A stretch of DNA of 64,000 nucleotides. Origin: JAPWJZ01 sp965279315 (GTDB lineage: Bacteria > Pseudomonadota > Alphaproteobacteria > Micavibrionales > UBA2020). The notes below the pieces were generated by a model. That model did no database searches. It was not told the origin of the DNA and saw only the letters and a program-made list of their open reading frames with translations. A program made the translations under genes and the position numbers. Positions 8,584 to 16,749 of the stretch are shown one piece after another. The stretch is taken from NCBI GenBank assembly GCA_965279315.1, contig OZ257145.1, positions 682,001-746,000 on the forward strand. The letters run 5' to 3'. Numbering within the stretch: the stretch's first letter is position 1; every line of letters begins with the position of its first letter.

Positions 8584-9471
8584 GTGACGAACACCGCGAA
8601 ACAGGAACAGCCGGACGACAGGAAGCAGCAGGCATCGGCCTGGTTCGCATCCTTGCGCGACCGCATTTGTGCGGAATTCGAAAAGATCGAAGCGGAACTG
8701 ACGGGAACATTCTCCGACCTGCCGCCCGCAAAGTTCGAGCGCAAGCCGTGGGACAAAAAAGATTCCCCGCTGAATGACGGCAAGCTTTCCGGCGGCGGCG
8801 TGATGTCGGTCATGCATGGCCGCGTGTTTGAAAAAGTCGGCGTGAATATCTCGGAAGTGCACGGCACGTTCTCCAGCGAATTCCGCAAGAACATTCCGGG
8901 CGCGGGTGATACGGGCGAATTCTGGGCGGCGGGCATCAGCCTTGTTGCGCATATGCGCTCGCCACTTGTCCCCGCCGTGCATATGAACACGCGCCATATC
9001 GTGACCAGCAAGGCATGGTTCGGCGGCGGCGCGGACCTGACGCCGATGACGCCAGACGACAACGACACGCGCGATTTCCATGCCGCGTGGAAAAACACCT
9101 GCGACCGGCATGACCCCGCATATCATCCGAAGTTCAAGAAATGGTGCGACGATTATTTCTTCCTGCCGCACCGGAACGAACCGCGCGGCATCGGCGGGAT
9201 TTTCTATGATTATCTGGAGAACGACTGGAGCCGCGATTTCGCCTTCACGCGCGATGTAGGCGAAACATTCCTGAGCATCTATCCGCAACTCGTCCGCCGC
9301 CATATGAACAAGCCATGGACGCAAGAACAGCGCGAGCACCAGCTGGTGCGCCGTGGCCGCTACGTCGAATTCAATTTGCTATACGACCGCGGTACGCAAT
9401 TCGGCCTGAAAACCGGCGGCAACACCGAAGCGATTTTAATGTCGATGCCGCCGGAAGCGAAGTGGCCTTAA
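8584..9471 (+). CDS. hemF: oxygen-dependent coproporphyrinogen-III oxidase
   Basis: 295 aa, the normal family length. Conserved blocks are intact: SGGGVMSVMHGRVFEKVG, NISEVHGTFSSEF, WFGGGADLTP, RGIGGIFYDYL and GRYVEFNLLYDRGTQFGL. The enzyme converts coproporphyrinogen III to protoporphyrinogen IX in aerobic heme synthesis. The start is GTG with AAAGGA about 10 nt upstream. The gene follows the repeat array and ends four bases into a convergent minus-strand gene. Heme made here would serve bc1 and other cytochromes. Confidence 0.96.
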   Translation: MTNTAKQEQPDDRKQQASAWFASLRDRICAEFEKIEAELTGTFSDLPPAKFERKPWDKKDSPLNDGKLSGGGVMSVMHGRVFEKVGVNISEVHGTFSSEFRKNIPGAGDTGEFWAAGISLVAHMRSPLVPAVHMNTRHIVTSKAWFGGGADLTPMTPDDNDTRDFHAAWKNTCDRHDPAYHPKFKKWCDDYFFLPHRNEPRGIGGIFYDYLENDWSRDFAFTRDVGETFLSIYPQLVRRHMNKPWTQEQREHQLVRRGRYVEFNLLYDRGTQFGLKTGGNTEAILMSMPPEAKWP

Positions 9472-9884
9472 GCTTTTTCTTTCCTCAGCCGATGCGAAAA
9501 CAACACGTATATAAAACTAACAGCAAGTATCGGTGCCAAAAGCAAATTACCCACGGCGAGAAGCAGTAGCAGGGTAAGCAACGACCATGTGCCCGCTATA
9601 ATACGAACCAGATTCAATCCTGTATCATTACGCCAAGGCCTTTGAATGCGCGCAATATTGAGTGCGCAAAGAGTCCCTGCGACAATCAAAGCTCCAATGT
9701 AAGGCCAGGCTGAGGATTGCATCAATTCCGGCTCTCCACCCATCTGCGGAAAAAACATTGATATCCCGAGCATGAATAACAGCGAATGGGTCAGCAGGTG
9801 AATAATCGTAGAGACGAGTACGACGAAGTTTTGCAAATATTTTTTCGGATTGGTTTTAACGTCGTAGAAGGAAAATTCAGGCAT
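9468..9884 (-). CDS. small four-helix membrane protein, unknown function
   Basis: 138 aa with four predicted membrane helices and a basic C-terminus (SHRLRKEKA). The segment CALNIARIQRPWRNDTGLN followed by VRIIAGTWSLL resembles CALQGKWIRRDWIIGKHPN followed by IRIIAMAWTVC in the upstream gene, which suggests the two are diverged paralogues. The start overlaps the upstream stop by 8 nt, so they are probably co-translated. Codon use is more AT-rich than hemF. I do not recognise the family. Confidence 0.65.
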   Translation of the reverse strand: MPEFSFYDVKTNPKKYLQNFVVLVSTIIHLLTHSLLFMLGISMFFPQMGGEPELMQSSAWPYIGALIVAGTLCALNIARIQRPWRNDTGLNLVRIIAGTWSLLTLLLLLAVGNLLLAPILAVSFIYVLFSHRLRKEKA

Positions 9885-10311
9885 CAGGGATCGCGGGCTG
9901 CGTTTCTGGGAGCACCGGTTTTTCTTCCACCTTCAGCGCCTCCGGTTTTTTCTCCTCCACCGGTTCCGGCGCGAAGCGGATGAGCATGAAGATAATGCTG
10001 AGAACGGTGATTGCAGCGACAACAGGCTGTTTCAGCATCACCAACGCATAGATAGCAAAACACACCGTCCATGCCATCGCGATGATGCGGATGTAATTCG
10101 GGTGCTTGCCGATGATCCAGTCGCGGCGGATCCATTTGCCCTGTAGCGCGCAGACCGCGCCGATCACGCCGATGATGCCGTTCACGCCGTCCGGCATAAA
10201 CGGTTTGCCGCCCGACACCGCCGAGAAAAACAGGAACAGGCAAAACACCGCCAGCACGCCCTGCAGCAGCAGGTGCGCAATCGACAACAGGCTAATGACA
10301 GGTGCCAGCAT
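9877..10311 (-). CDS. small four-helix membrane protein with Pro/Glu-rich tail, unknown function
   Basis: 144 aa, about four membrane helices in the first 110 residues, then a cytoplasmic-looking tail rich in E, K and P (EEKKPEALKVEEKPVLPE). The third and fourth helices resemble those of the downstream gene, as described there. A hairpin lies at 10324-10352, just before the start codon, and no clear Shine-Dalgarno is visible. Function unknown. Confidence 0.65.
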   Translation of the reverse strand: MLAPVISLLSIAHLLLQGVLAVFCLFLFFSAVSGGKPFMPDGVNGIIGVIGAVCALQGKWIRRDWIIGKHPNYIRIIAMAWTVCFAIYALVMLKQPVVAAITVLSIIFMLIRFAPEPVEEKKPEALKVEEKPVLPETQPAIPDA

Positions 10312-10323
10312 GGTTGAAGGTGA

Positions 10324-10352
10324 TCCCGTTTCAGGCGAGTCCCTGAACGGGA
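10324..10352 (-). promoter_or_regulatory. hairpin in the leader of the small membrane-protein pair
   Basis: An imperfect inverted repeat of about 11 bp (TCCCGTTTCAGG with CCTGAACGGGA, 6-nt loop) ends 13 nt before the start codon at 10311 on the minus strand. It lies where a ribosome would bind and could limit translation. No T-run follows on the minus strand, so it is not a terminator. Confidence 0.4.
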
Positions 10353-10418
10353 CGCGTGTTTTCTAGTATAAAAGGCGGCGGCGGCGGTGGGAAGGGCATG
10401 TAATGGACGAGAATTTCG

Positions 10419-10447
10419 TTGTAAATGGTTAATAAATCCTTTATATT
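10419..10447 (+). promoter_or_regulatory. candidate sigma-70-type promoter
   Basis: TTGTAA (10419-10424), 17-nt spacer, TATATT (10442-10447), about 25 nt before the start at 10472. The surrounding stretch is AT-rich compared with the coding DNA. Confidence 0.5.
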
Positions 10448-10471
10448 ACGGAAATGCCCACAGGAGGACAC

Positions 10472-10978
10472 ATGTTCGAGAATCGCAAAGCCCGCAACGC
10501 ATTGGATGGACTGACGCCCGAACTGGATAAGCTCGACAAACAGCTGCAACAGGCCGAAGCCGTGCGCGACCCTGTCGACCGGCTGGTATCATTTTTCAAC
10601 GCCGTATCGGCCTTTGCCGACACCAAAGCCCCCGCCGTCGCCGAAACGCTGGCCACCGTGCAAAAAGGCAGCAAATTCACCGAAGCCGCCGAAGCATTGC
10701 AAAACCTGCAGACCCATATCCAGCAAAGCGGGCGCGAGGAATATGGCTGGAACCGCACGAAAACGGGCGAAACCGTGACGGGCGACAATGTATATCTCGG
10801 CAATATCTACGGCCGCTTCACCCTGACCGCCAACCGCTGGAAAGAGGCGTTTGCCCGCGATGGCGCAACCGCAACCGAAGACCGCGCGATTATCGAAGGT
10901 CAGGCCGCAGGCTTCGTCAAAAGCCATGCCGAGCCGATGCACAAACTGATCGCCAAGCTGAAAGCCCCCGGCGCATAA
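10472..10978 (+). CDS. conserved-looking hypothetical helical protein
   Basis: 168 aa, soluble, mostly helical, no signal peptide or membrane segment. The frame opens six codons earlier, but AGGAGG sits 6 nt before the ATG at 10472, which I take as the start. The N-terminal half (LDGLTPELDKLDKQLQQAEA) has coiled-coil character. The middle holds the string SGREEYGWNRTKTGETVTGD. A stem-loop follows the gene. It lies upstream of the small protein and PDE-like genes on the same strand, but a hairpin and about 130 nt separate them. I do not recognise a family. Confidence 0.65.
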   Translation: MFENRKARNALDGLTPELDKLDKQLQQAEAVRDPVDRLVSFFNAVSAFADTKAPAVAETLATVQKGSKFTEAAEALQNLQTHIQQSGREEYGWNRTKTGETVTGDNVYLGNIYGRFTLTANRWKEAFARDGATATEDRAIIEGQAAGFVKSHAEPMHKLIAKLKAPGA

Positions 10979-11006
10979 ATTTAAAAGACATGTCAGCCAA
11001 CATGTT

Positions 11007-11040
11007 CAAACCCCGTCCTTTCGCAAGAGGGCGGGGTTTG
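11007..11040 (+). terminator. probable stem-loop terminator
   Basis: CAAACCCCGTCCT, a short loop and AGGGCGGGGTTTG form a stem of about 13 bp including G-T pairs. Only a short T-run (TTT) follows, so termination may be partial. Confidence 0.6.
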
Positions 11041-11174
11041 ATATTCGCGCCTGTTTTCAGTATGTTGCGCATAAATTAAGACTCTTCTAACCGCCCGTTC
11101 TTATAATGTTATGTAACCATTCGATTTCGACCTGCGAACAGCAGGTCAATGTAAATTTCGATCAGGAGCTGCCG

Positions 11175-11387
11175 ATGGGCCAGGCCGACCGTATTTCACC
11201 GCAGGATCAGCTGAAAATTTTACACCGCCACGCCATCGACGGCGATCTGGCCGGGATGATGAAAGACATCGGCGAATTCCATCTGCGCTGGAACAGCCTG
11301 CCGCCCGAGATTCAAACAGACGTGAAAAAAATGGAAGGCATTTTCCTGACCATGCTGCAGGCCAAAGCAACGGGGGTGCGCGCATGA
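11175..11387 (+). CDS. small helical protein coupled to a PDE-like protein
   Basis: 70 aa starting MGQADRISPQDQLKILHRHA. The frame continues 23 codons upstream, but AGGAG about 7 nt before 11175 marks the start. It is soluble and helical and resembles no family I know. Its stop overlaps the next start in an ATGA, so production is tied to the PDE-like protein and a partner or inhibitor role is possible (inference). Confidence 0.6.
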   Translation: MGQADRISPQDQLKILHRHAIDGDLAGMMKDIGEFHLRWNSLPPEIQTDVKKMEGIFLTMLQAKATGVRA

Positions 11388-12649
11388 TCGGCGATCCTTT
11401 AAAACAGTCCGGCAGCCTGCAGGACATCATCGCCAACATCACGGCGGGCAATCCTGCGCTTGTGAACGTGCTGGGCGGACAGGCGACCTTTAACCAGACG
11501 CTGGCGAATATCGGCACGCTGGATTCAACTTTCCAGTCGCGCGGTGCGATGTTTTTCGAAACCGGCAGCAACGCGTTCGAGACCGCCGACAAATTCACTC
11601 AGATCCATATCGACGAATACCGCAGCAACGGCCGCCCGTCGCTGCCCGCGCTTGCCGCGCACCACGCGGAAAAACTGGGGCTCGACACGGGCAGCCCTGA
11701 ATACAAGGCGATGCTGCTGGTCGCGACGCGCGCCGAGGTCGAGCATTCGGTCATGCCCGATTACCACAACCAGTTCCACTACACCGACGTCGCCGCGATG
11801 ACCGCGAACCTGCTGGCGAAGAATAATGAATTCGTGGCATCAGGCGATGCGCGCGGCGTGCCGCTGACAAAGCAGGAACAGGCGCTCACACTCATGACCG
11901 CCATCGGCCACGATATCGACCATGCCGGCAAATCCAACCCGCCCAACGATCCCTTATATAACGAAACGCAGTCGTTCAAGGCGATGGAGCCGCTGATGCG
12001 GGAGGCAGGGCTGACCGAACAGCAGATCAAGAACGTGCACACGATCCTGATGACGACCAGCCCCAACGGCCCCCATGCGATTTTGAAAAGCCTTGCGAAA
12101 GGCGACCGCGAAGGCGCGCCCGCCACGCTGGACGGCATCAAGGAAGCCGATTTCGAGGGCAAGAAAAAAATGGGCATCGATCCGGCCACGATCAAGCCGC
12201 TGGATTTCCCCGTGCTGAAAGACCTCGAGGGCAATTCGAAACTGACGCAGATGGCGGCGATGGTGTCGGATGCGGATTTGTACGCATCCGGCGGCGCGGG
12301 CATGGCGTCAAACATGGTCATGAGCACGGCCCTGACCGACGAGGGCAAAAAGTTCATGGGCAGCAACCTGGATTTCACGACCGATGGCAGCCGCAAATTC
12401 TTCCTCGACGGCATCGTCGGCAAGGAAGGCTATGCGTCGAATGCGGGGCGCGAAGTGATCAATGCGCAGTTCGAGGCGATGCGCAACGAGACCGAACAGC
12501 GCCTCGCCGCCGCAAAAGCGGCGCAGGAGATCAAGCCGACCGAACCGCCCGTCGCCAGCAAATTCGCAGCAGCCGGAATCAAGGCCGAGATCAAGCCTGC
12601 GGAGGTGAAACGCACGCCGCCGAAGCCGCGCGCGCCGGGTGGGCCGTAA
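11384..12649 (+). CDS. class I (eukaryotic-type) cyclic-nucleotide phosphodiesterase-like HD protein
   Basis: 421 aa. Residues 127-136 read YHNQFHYTDV and residues 176-185 read HDIDHAGKSN. These match the two metal-site motifs of class I PDEs (YHNxxHxxDV and HDxxHxGxxN); the last aromatic/aliphatic position of the second signature is Pro here. A third acidic motif, SDADLYASG, lies near 295-303 and could give the remaining metal ligand. The ~120 N-terminal residues are not recognised. The C-terminus is a Pro/Lys-rich tail (EVKRTPPKPRAPGGP). Predicted activity is hydrolysis of cAMP, cGMP or another phosphodiester. It is cytoplasmic, with no signal peptide, and coupled by ATGA to the 70-aa gene upstream. 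A generic HD phosphohydrolase is the alternative. Confidence 0.7.
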   Translation: MIGDPLKQSGSLQDIIANITAGNPALVNVLGGQATFNQTLANIGTLDSTFQSRGAMFFETGSNAFETADKFTQIHIDEYRSNGRPSLPALAAHHAEKLGLDTGSPEYKAMLLVATRAEVEHSVMPDYHNQFHYTDVAAMTANLLAKNNEFVASGDARGVPLTKQEQALTLMTAIGHDIDHAGKSNPPNDPLYNETQSFKAMEPLMREAGLTEQQIKNVHTILMTTSPNGPHAILKSLAKGDREGAPATLDGIKEADFEGKKKMGIDPATIKPLDFPVLKDLEGNSKLTQMAAMVSDADLYASGGAGMASNMVMSTALTDEGKKFMGSNLDFTTDGSRKFFLDGIVGKEGYASNAGREVINAQFEAMRNETEQRLAAAKAAQEIKPTEPPVASKFAAAGIKAEIKPAEVKRTPPKPRAPGGP

Positions 12650-12677
12650 AGGATATCAATAACTTAGTAATTAATAG

Positions 12678-12706
12678 TTGCTAATTTCGCAATTATGTGC
12701 TAGCCT
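12678..12706 (+). promoter_or_regulatory. candidate promoter for a short transcript
   Basis: TTGCTA (12678-12683), 17-nt spacer, TAGCCT (12701-12706) in an AT-rich stretch after the PDE-like gene. It points toward a terminator about 100 nt downstream, with no convincing ORF between. Confidence 0.4.
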
Positions 12707-12712
12707 GATGGA

Positions 12713-12825
12713 ATGATATCCGTGTTGCACACCAGCCCCGATCGGGGAAAAACGGAAAAAACGGGGAGCCGCATTCAGGGCTTCGAAACAGGAAAGATAT
12801 TCACCGCGATCATCGCGGTTTTTTT
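12713..12825 (+). ncRNA. candidate small RNA, about 110 nt
   Basis: Between a candidate promoter and a good intrinsic terminator lies a GC-rich segment with a perfect CCCCGATCGGGG palindrome, an A-rich linker and the terminator hairpin. An ORF runs through it from ATG at 12713, but it has no ribosome site and continues as an antisense shadow of cca. The downstream gene is on the other strand, so the terminator is not explained by cca. Transcription is inferred; I recognise no known RNA family. Confidence 0.4.
12803..12825 (+). terminator. rho-independent terminator
   Basis: ACCGCGAT, one unpaired base, ATCGCGGT, then seven T on the + strand. The minus strand lacks a T-run, so the direction is rightward. 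Confidence 0.8.
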
Positions 12826-12850
12826 ACGCCTGAAATCCAGCCTCGAAAAC

Positions 12851-14107
12851 TTACGCCTGCAGCGCAGGGGTTGCCGCCGGCACATGGCGGCTGCGCAGCA
12901 GCGCGAGGGCTTCGGTGCGGCCTGGGGTGAAATCCTGCGCGATCCACCATTCTTCCATGTCTTTCAGGATGCGCCCCACATGCGGGCCTGCAGGCCAGCC
13001 GAGTTTCAGCACATCGTCGCCGATCAGCGGGAAACGCGGCGGGCGGAAGGATGTCGCGACGTTGTACAGCGCATCAAGGTTGCCGTTGTCGAATTGCCGC
13101 GCGGCGCAGAGCAGCAGCAGGCTCCGCGCCATGTCGTTGCCATGCGTATAAACCAGCTTACGCACGCCATGTTCGGGCATGTCGGTCGCAACCGGCATGC
13201 CGGGGTTCATCAGTTTCATCAGGATGGTCGCCTGTTCGTTCGACAGGCGCAACGACCGCGTGAGCGCGATAAGGCCGGTCGGCGTCACATCCAGCAGGGC
13301 TGCGAGCCGGCGCAGCACGAAGGGATGGCTGTGGTGGTCGGCCTCCAGCTCCAGCAGCCTCTCCAGCGTTTTAAGCCCGGTCGCCTCGGGCAGGAAATAG
13401 GTCGAGACGCCCGCGCGCAGCATGATATTCCATGTGATCGCGCAGCGGTCGGATTCAAGGATTTTAAAAACTTCGGTGCGGATGCGCTCCGCCGACAGGC
13501 GCGGGATGCGGTTCGCCAGCTTCGCGCAGGCGACCAATGCTGCGGCATCGGGGCGGCCCTGGCCGAAATGCGCATAGAAACGGAAATAGCGCAGGATGCG
13601 CAAAATATCTTCCTGTATCCGCGTTTCGGGATAGCCCACGAAAATCACGCGGCCCGTGCGCAAATCCTCGATGCCCGTGAAGGGGTCGTACACGTCGCCG
13701 TCCATGTTCGCCGACATCGCGTTGATCGTGAAATCGCGGCGCGACGCGTCTTTTTCCCAGTCATTGGTGAACTGCACCTGCGCATGACGGCCAAAGGGGT
13801 TCACGTCAATGCGCAGCGTCGTGATTTCAAACGCCTTGCCGTCGACAATCGCGGTCACCGTGCCGTGCTGCAGGCCGGTCGGGATATGGCGGATGTTTGC
13901 GGCGGTCAGGTGTTCGATGACATCTTCGGGGCGCAAGGGCGTTGCGATGTCGATGTCGATCACGGGGCGGTTGACCAGCGCGTTGCGCACGCAGCCGCCG
14001 ACAAAGCGCGCATCGACGCCCGTCGCCTGCAGCGCATCCATGACGGCGACTGTTTCCGGTGCGATCATCCACGACTTGCGCGCGATTTTTCCGTTATAGA
14101 CGGCCAT
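12851..14107 (-). CDS. cca: CCA tRNA nucleotidyltransferase / poly(A) polymerase family
   Basis: 418 aa. The class II nucleotidyltransferase head is clear: RFVGGCVRNALVNRPVIDID with the DID metal site, then RRDFTINAMS and the YFRFYAHFG segment of the tRNA-binding neck. It adds or repairs the 3' CCA of tRNAs. The alphaproteobacterial form is often annotated simply as CCA-adding enzyme; poly(A) polymerase activity cannot be excluded from sequence. It directly follows the Nudix gene (1-nt gap), the usual pairing in this class. Confidence 0.92.
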   Translation of the reverse strand: MAVYNGKIARKSWMIAPETVAVMDALQATGVDARFVGGCVRNALVNRPVIDIDIATPLRPEDVIEHLTAANIRHIPTGLQHGTVTAIVDGKAFEITTLRIDVNPFGRHAQVQFTNDWEKDASRRDFTINAMSANMDGDVYDPFTGIEDLRTGRVIFVGYPETRIQEDILRILRYFRFYAHFGQGRPDAAALVACAKLANRIPRLSAERIRTEVFKILESDRCAITWNIMLRAGVSTYFLPEATGLKTLERLLELEADHHSHPFVLRRLAALLDVTPTGLIALTRSLRLSNEQATILMKLMNPGMPVATDMPEHGVRKLVYTHGNDMARSLLLLCAARQFDNGNLDALYNVATSFRPPRFPLIGDDVLKLGWPAGPHVGRILKDMEEWWIAQDFTPGRTEALALLRSRHVPAATPALQA

Positions 14108-14785
14108 CTATGTTTTCTGCCCGCCGGGTTTGGACGCCGTGCCGTTCTTGCGGTTATCCGCTTTCGGCTGGATCGTGTCGTTTGCGGGCGGCACGGGCTT
14201 GTTCACCACATCCGCGAAATTGCGCAGCATGCCGGCGGTCGCGCCCCAGATATGCACATCATCCCAGCGCATGCCGTAGAAACGCCGCTCGCCGCCTTCA
14301 AAGGTCAGGCTTTCTTCCTTCAGGTCCTGAAAGATGGTTTCCACAGGGACTTCGAAAATGCGGGCGACTTCATCGGGGCTGGGCAGCCAGGACTGGTCTT
14401 TTTCCAGCACGGCCACCACGGGCGTCACGCGGAAACCCGTGCGCGTCACATATTCATCCAGCTGGCCGATCACGCGCGCGTTTGCGGGAACCAAGCCGAT
14501 TTCTTCCTGCGCCTCACGCAGCGCGGTTTCGTTCGCGTCCTTGTCCTGGCCCTCGACCCCGCCGCCCGGGAAGCTGACCTGCCCCGCATGGGCGTTCAGC
14601 GTATGGGTGCGTTCGGTGAAGAGGATTGTGACGCCTTCGGGGCGCTCGATCAGCAAAATCAGGACGGAGGCATCGCGCGTGGGCGGGGGCATGACCATGC
14701 CGGGATTCAGCGCGCCGTCGCCGCCGCTGCCGGTTGCGGGCGTATAGGCCTTGATATGTGCTTCGATGTCTTTCAGCGTTATCAT
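14108..14785 (-). CDS. Nudix hydrolase, CoA pyrophosphatase-like
   Basis: 225 aa. The Nudix box is complete: SFPGGGVEG, then ALREAQEEIGL. The FPGG preceding it and the ETALREAQEEIGL spacing fit the CoA pyrophosphatase (NudL/YeaB) subgroup. The C-terminus carries a basic, Pro-containing tail (KADNRKNGTASKPGGQKT). It is likely to cleave CoA or nucleotide diphosphate derivatives in the cytoplasm. It sits between DUF1285 and cca in a compact minus-strand operon. Confidence 0.85.
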   Translation of the reverse strand: MITLKDIEAHIKAYTPATGSGGDGALNPGMVMPPPTRDASVLILLIERPEGVTILFTERTHTLNAHAGQVSFPGGGVEGQDKDANETALREAQEEIGLVPANARVIGQLDEYVTRTGFRVTPVVAVLEKDQSWLPSPDEVARIFEVPVETIFQDLKEESLTFEGGERRFYGMRWDDVHIWGATAGMLRNFADVVNKPVPPANDTIQPKADNRKNGTASKPGGQKT

Positions 14786-14792
14786 TTAAATC

Positions 14793-15290
14793 TCAACCTG
14801 CCCGCCCTATCGCATAAAATTCATTTTGGCTCCAGACGCCGTATATGCCGGCATCGGCATCATCGGGCACAGCCATCGCCGCCAGTTCGTAATAGACCGC
14901 GCGGGATATCCGCGCCTCCATCCCCCCGCGCACCATCACATAGGGTGACTGATGGCCGCTTTGCGCGTCCTGGGCCACGCGGATGGGGTGTGCAGCGCCT
15001 GCCACCACCCAGTCATCAAGATTCGTGCGGAAAGAAAGTATCTGGCCCTTGCCCGCCGACTCTACCCGAAGCTCGACAGCCGTAAAAGGCGCATCCTCGA
15101 CCGCAATCATCCCGCGTTCATAGGGCGTCACCAGCCAGAACCTGCCTTCGGCATCCTTTTGTAGCACGGTTGCGAATAATTTTACAAGATTATGTCTATT
15201 GATCGGCGTGCCGTTATACAGCCATGTCCCGTCGCGCAGGATTTTGATGTCGTAATGTTCCTCAATCGGCGTATCGGGCTTTTTCATCAT
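14793..15290 (-). CDS. DUF1285 domain-containing protein
   Basis: 165 aa. The block ILRDGTWLYNGTPINRHNLV followed by LFATVLQKDAEGRFWLVTP matches DUF1285, a family found mainly in Proteobacteria. Structures are known for the family but its function is not. There is no signal peptide or membrane segment. First gene of the DUF1285-Nudix-cca operon, a conserved alphaproteobacterial neighbourhood, and divergent from the gene at 15340 across a 49-nt gap. Confidence 0.85.
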   Translation of the reverse strand: MMKKPDTPIEEHYDIKILRDGTWLYNGTPINRHNLVKLFATVLQKDAEGRFWLVTPYERGMIAVEDAPFTAVELRVESAGKGQILSFRTNLDDWVVAGAAHPIRVAQDAQSGHQSPYVMVRGGMEARISRAVYYELAAMAVPDDADAGIYGVWSQNEFYAIGRAG

Positions 15291-15339
15291 TTTTCAATAC
15301 CTTGTCCTTATTATAGGACTCTGGCGGCATGAATGCCAG

Positions 15340-16740
15340 ATGGGGGTTTGGGGCGTGACGATTTTCCTGGCGGCGGGCGATGAACTGGAGATGTTTTTTA
15401 ACGGCCCGATGCGGTCGGGCATCGTGCTGGATTCACAGGCGCTGCTGAATGCCGGTTACCGCGATTTCCAGCAAAAACTGTCGGCCAAACTGGATGACCT
15501 TTACCTTGGCCGCTGGGAATGCCCGGTCAATCACGGCCGCCGCAGCCACCTTGCCTTTGACGTCGACAATTTTCAGGGCGAAACCATCATCCCGCGCTAC
15601 CTGATCGCGCGGTCGTTCGAGGGTGACGACCTTGGGGAAATCCTGGCCGAATTCCACCTGCCCGCCGAATTCCTGCCGCAGGCGGAGAGCAAGACCGCAG
15701 CGCCCCAAGGCGCTTTCCGCCTCGAAAAACTGGCGATATTTCTATACGACTACGGTTACGCGTCGTGCCAGATCCGCGGGCATATCGTGGCGGCGAAGGA
15801 TTTGACGCTGGCGGAATACCGCCGCCTTTCAGAAAACATCAGCTCGTCCCTGCCCGATTTCACCGAGCTGTTCCAGAGCACGGTCAACAAGGTCGCCAAA
15901 ACCCTGCCGCCCGAATTCGTGCTGCTGAATTACCACGCGCCGGAAACGATCGACCCCGAAGCGTGGAAAGGCACGACGCTGCGCCACCGCATCGGCGAGC
16001 TGTTCTGGGTGCACCGCGTCTTTTCCATCGCCTGCAGGACGCAGGAGGAATTCGACGCGAAAAAGGACGAATGCCGCGCGCTTGCCTATGGCGGGCGGCA
16101 TGAGGGCATCAAGGATTCATCGACGCGCGCCGATATCGCGTTTTACGCGGGCTTCGGCAATTCCTGCGTCGTGTACCTGCAGGCGACGACGCATGAGGGC
16201 GATGTTGCGAAACTGCGCAGCGTGGTGCGCGCGAAAAACGTGTTTTACGCCGCGCTGCAGGACATGGACCGCGACCTGTTTTATTTGGGCAACGACGTTG
16301 CGCTGAAACGCGCGAACACGGCGGAATCGCTGGAACAGGAAATGGCGCATATGGACGACGCGCTGGCGCGCACGGGTTTCCTGAAATCGGTCTATGACGA
16401 CTACGACAACCAGCTGGACCCGCAATCGATATTGCTGTGGGACCAGCTGCGCATCACCTGGATCATGGGCGATGTGTTCCGGGCGCTCGACCAGAAGGCG
16501 GCGCGCATGGAAAAAACCTGCGACCGCACCGCGCACCGCCTGGCCGCGCTGCAATCGCGCCGCATGACGCATCTGGTCGCCATCCTGACCGTCGCCGCCG
16601 TGCTGACGCTGGGCGCGACGCTGGCGGGCGGGCTGCCCGCGTTCCATCGCGGCGTTGCGGGTGTTACCGAGGCCATTCTGCTTGCATTCGCCCTTGGGGC
16701 TGCTACCCTGTTAACTGTCCGGTACTTCTCAACAAAGTGA
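15340..16740 (+). CDS. unknown protein with two C-terminal membrane helices
   Basis: 466 aa. About 410 soluble residues with helical segments near 320-350 and 380-405, then two membrane helices (THLVAILTVAAVLTLGATLA and AILLAFALGAATLLTVRYF) at the end. This suggests a large cytoplasmic domain anchored by a hairpin. I do not recognise the family; it does not match the DUF3422 pattern. The start at 15340 is ATG without a strong ribosome site; GTG at 15355 is possible. It lies 9 nt upstream of a MoxR ATPase gene and may be its partner (inference). Confidence 0.6.
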   Translation: MGVWGVTIFLAAGDELEMFFNGPMRSGIVLDSQALLNAGYRDFQQKLSAKLDDLYLGRWECPVNHGRRSHLAFDVDNFQGETIIPRYLIARSFEGDDLGEILAEFHLPAEFLPQAESKTAAPQGAFRLEKLAIFLYDYGYASCQIRGHIVAAKDLTLAEYRRLSENISSSLPDFTELFQSTVNKVAKTLPPEFVLLNYHAPETIDPEAWKGTTLRHRIGELFWVHRVFSIACRTQEEFDAKKDECRALAYGGRHEGIKDSSTRADIAFYAGFGNSCVVYLQATTHEGDVAKLRSVVRAKNVFYAALQDMDRDLFYLGNDVALKRANTAESLEQEMAHMDDALARTGFLKSVYDDYDNQLDPQSILLWDQLRITWIMGDVFRALDQKAARMEKTCDRTAHRLAALQSRRMTHLVAILTVAAVLTLGATLAGGLPAFHRGVAGVTEAILLAFALGAATLLTVRYFSTK

Positions 16741-16749
16741 GCCATCATC

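Noticed and set aside
12713..15085. 790-codon + strand open frame
   Set aside because: It runs antisense to cca and the Nudix gene and passes through an intrinsic terminator. The first part may be a small RNA, not coding.
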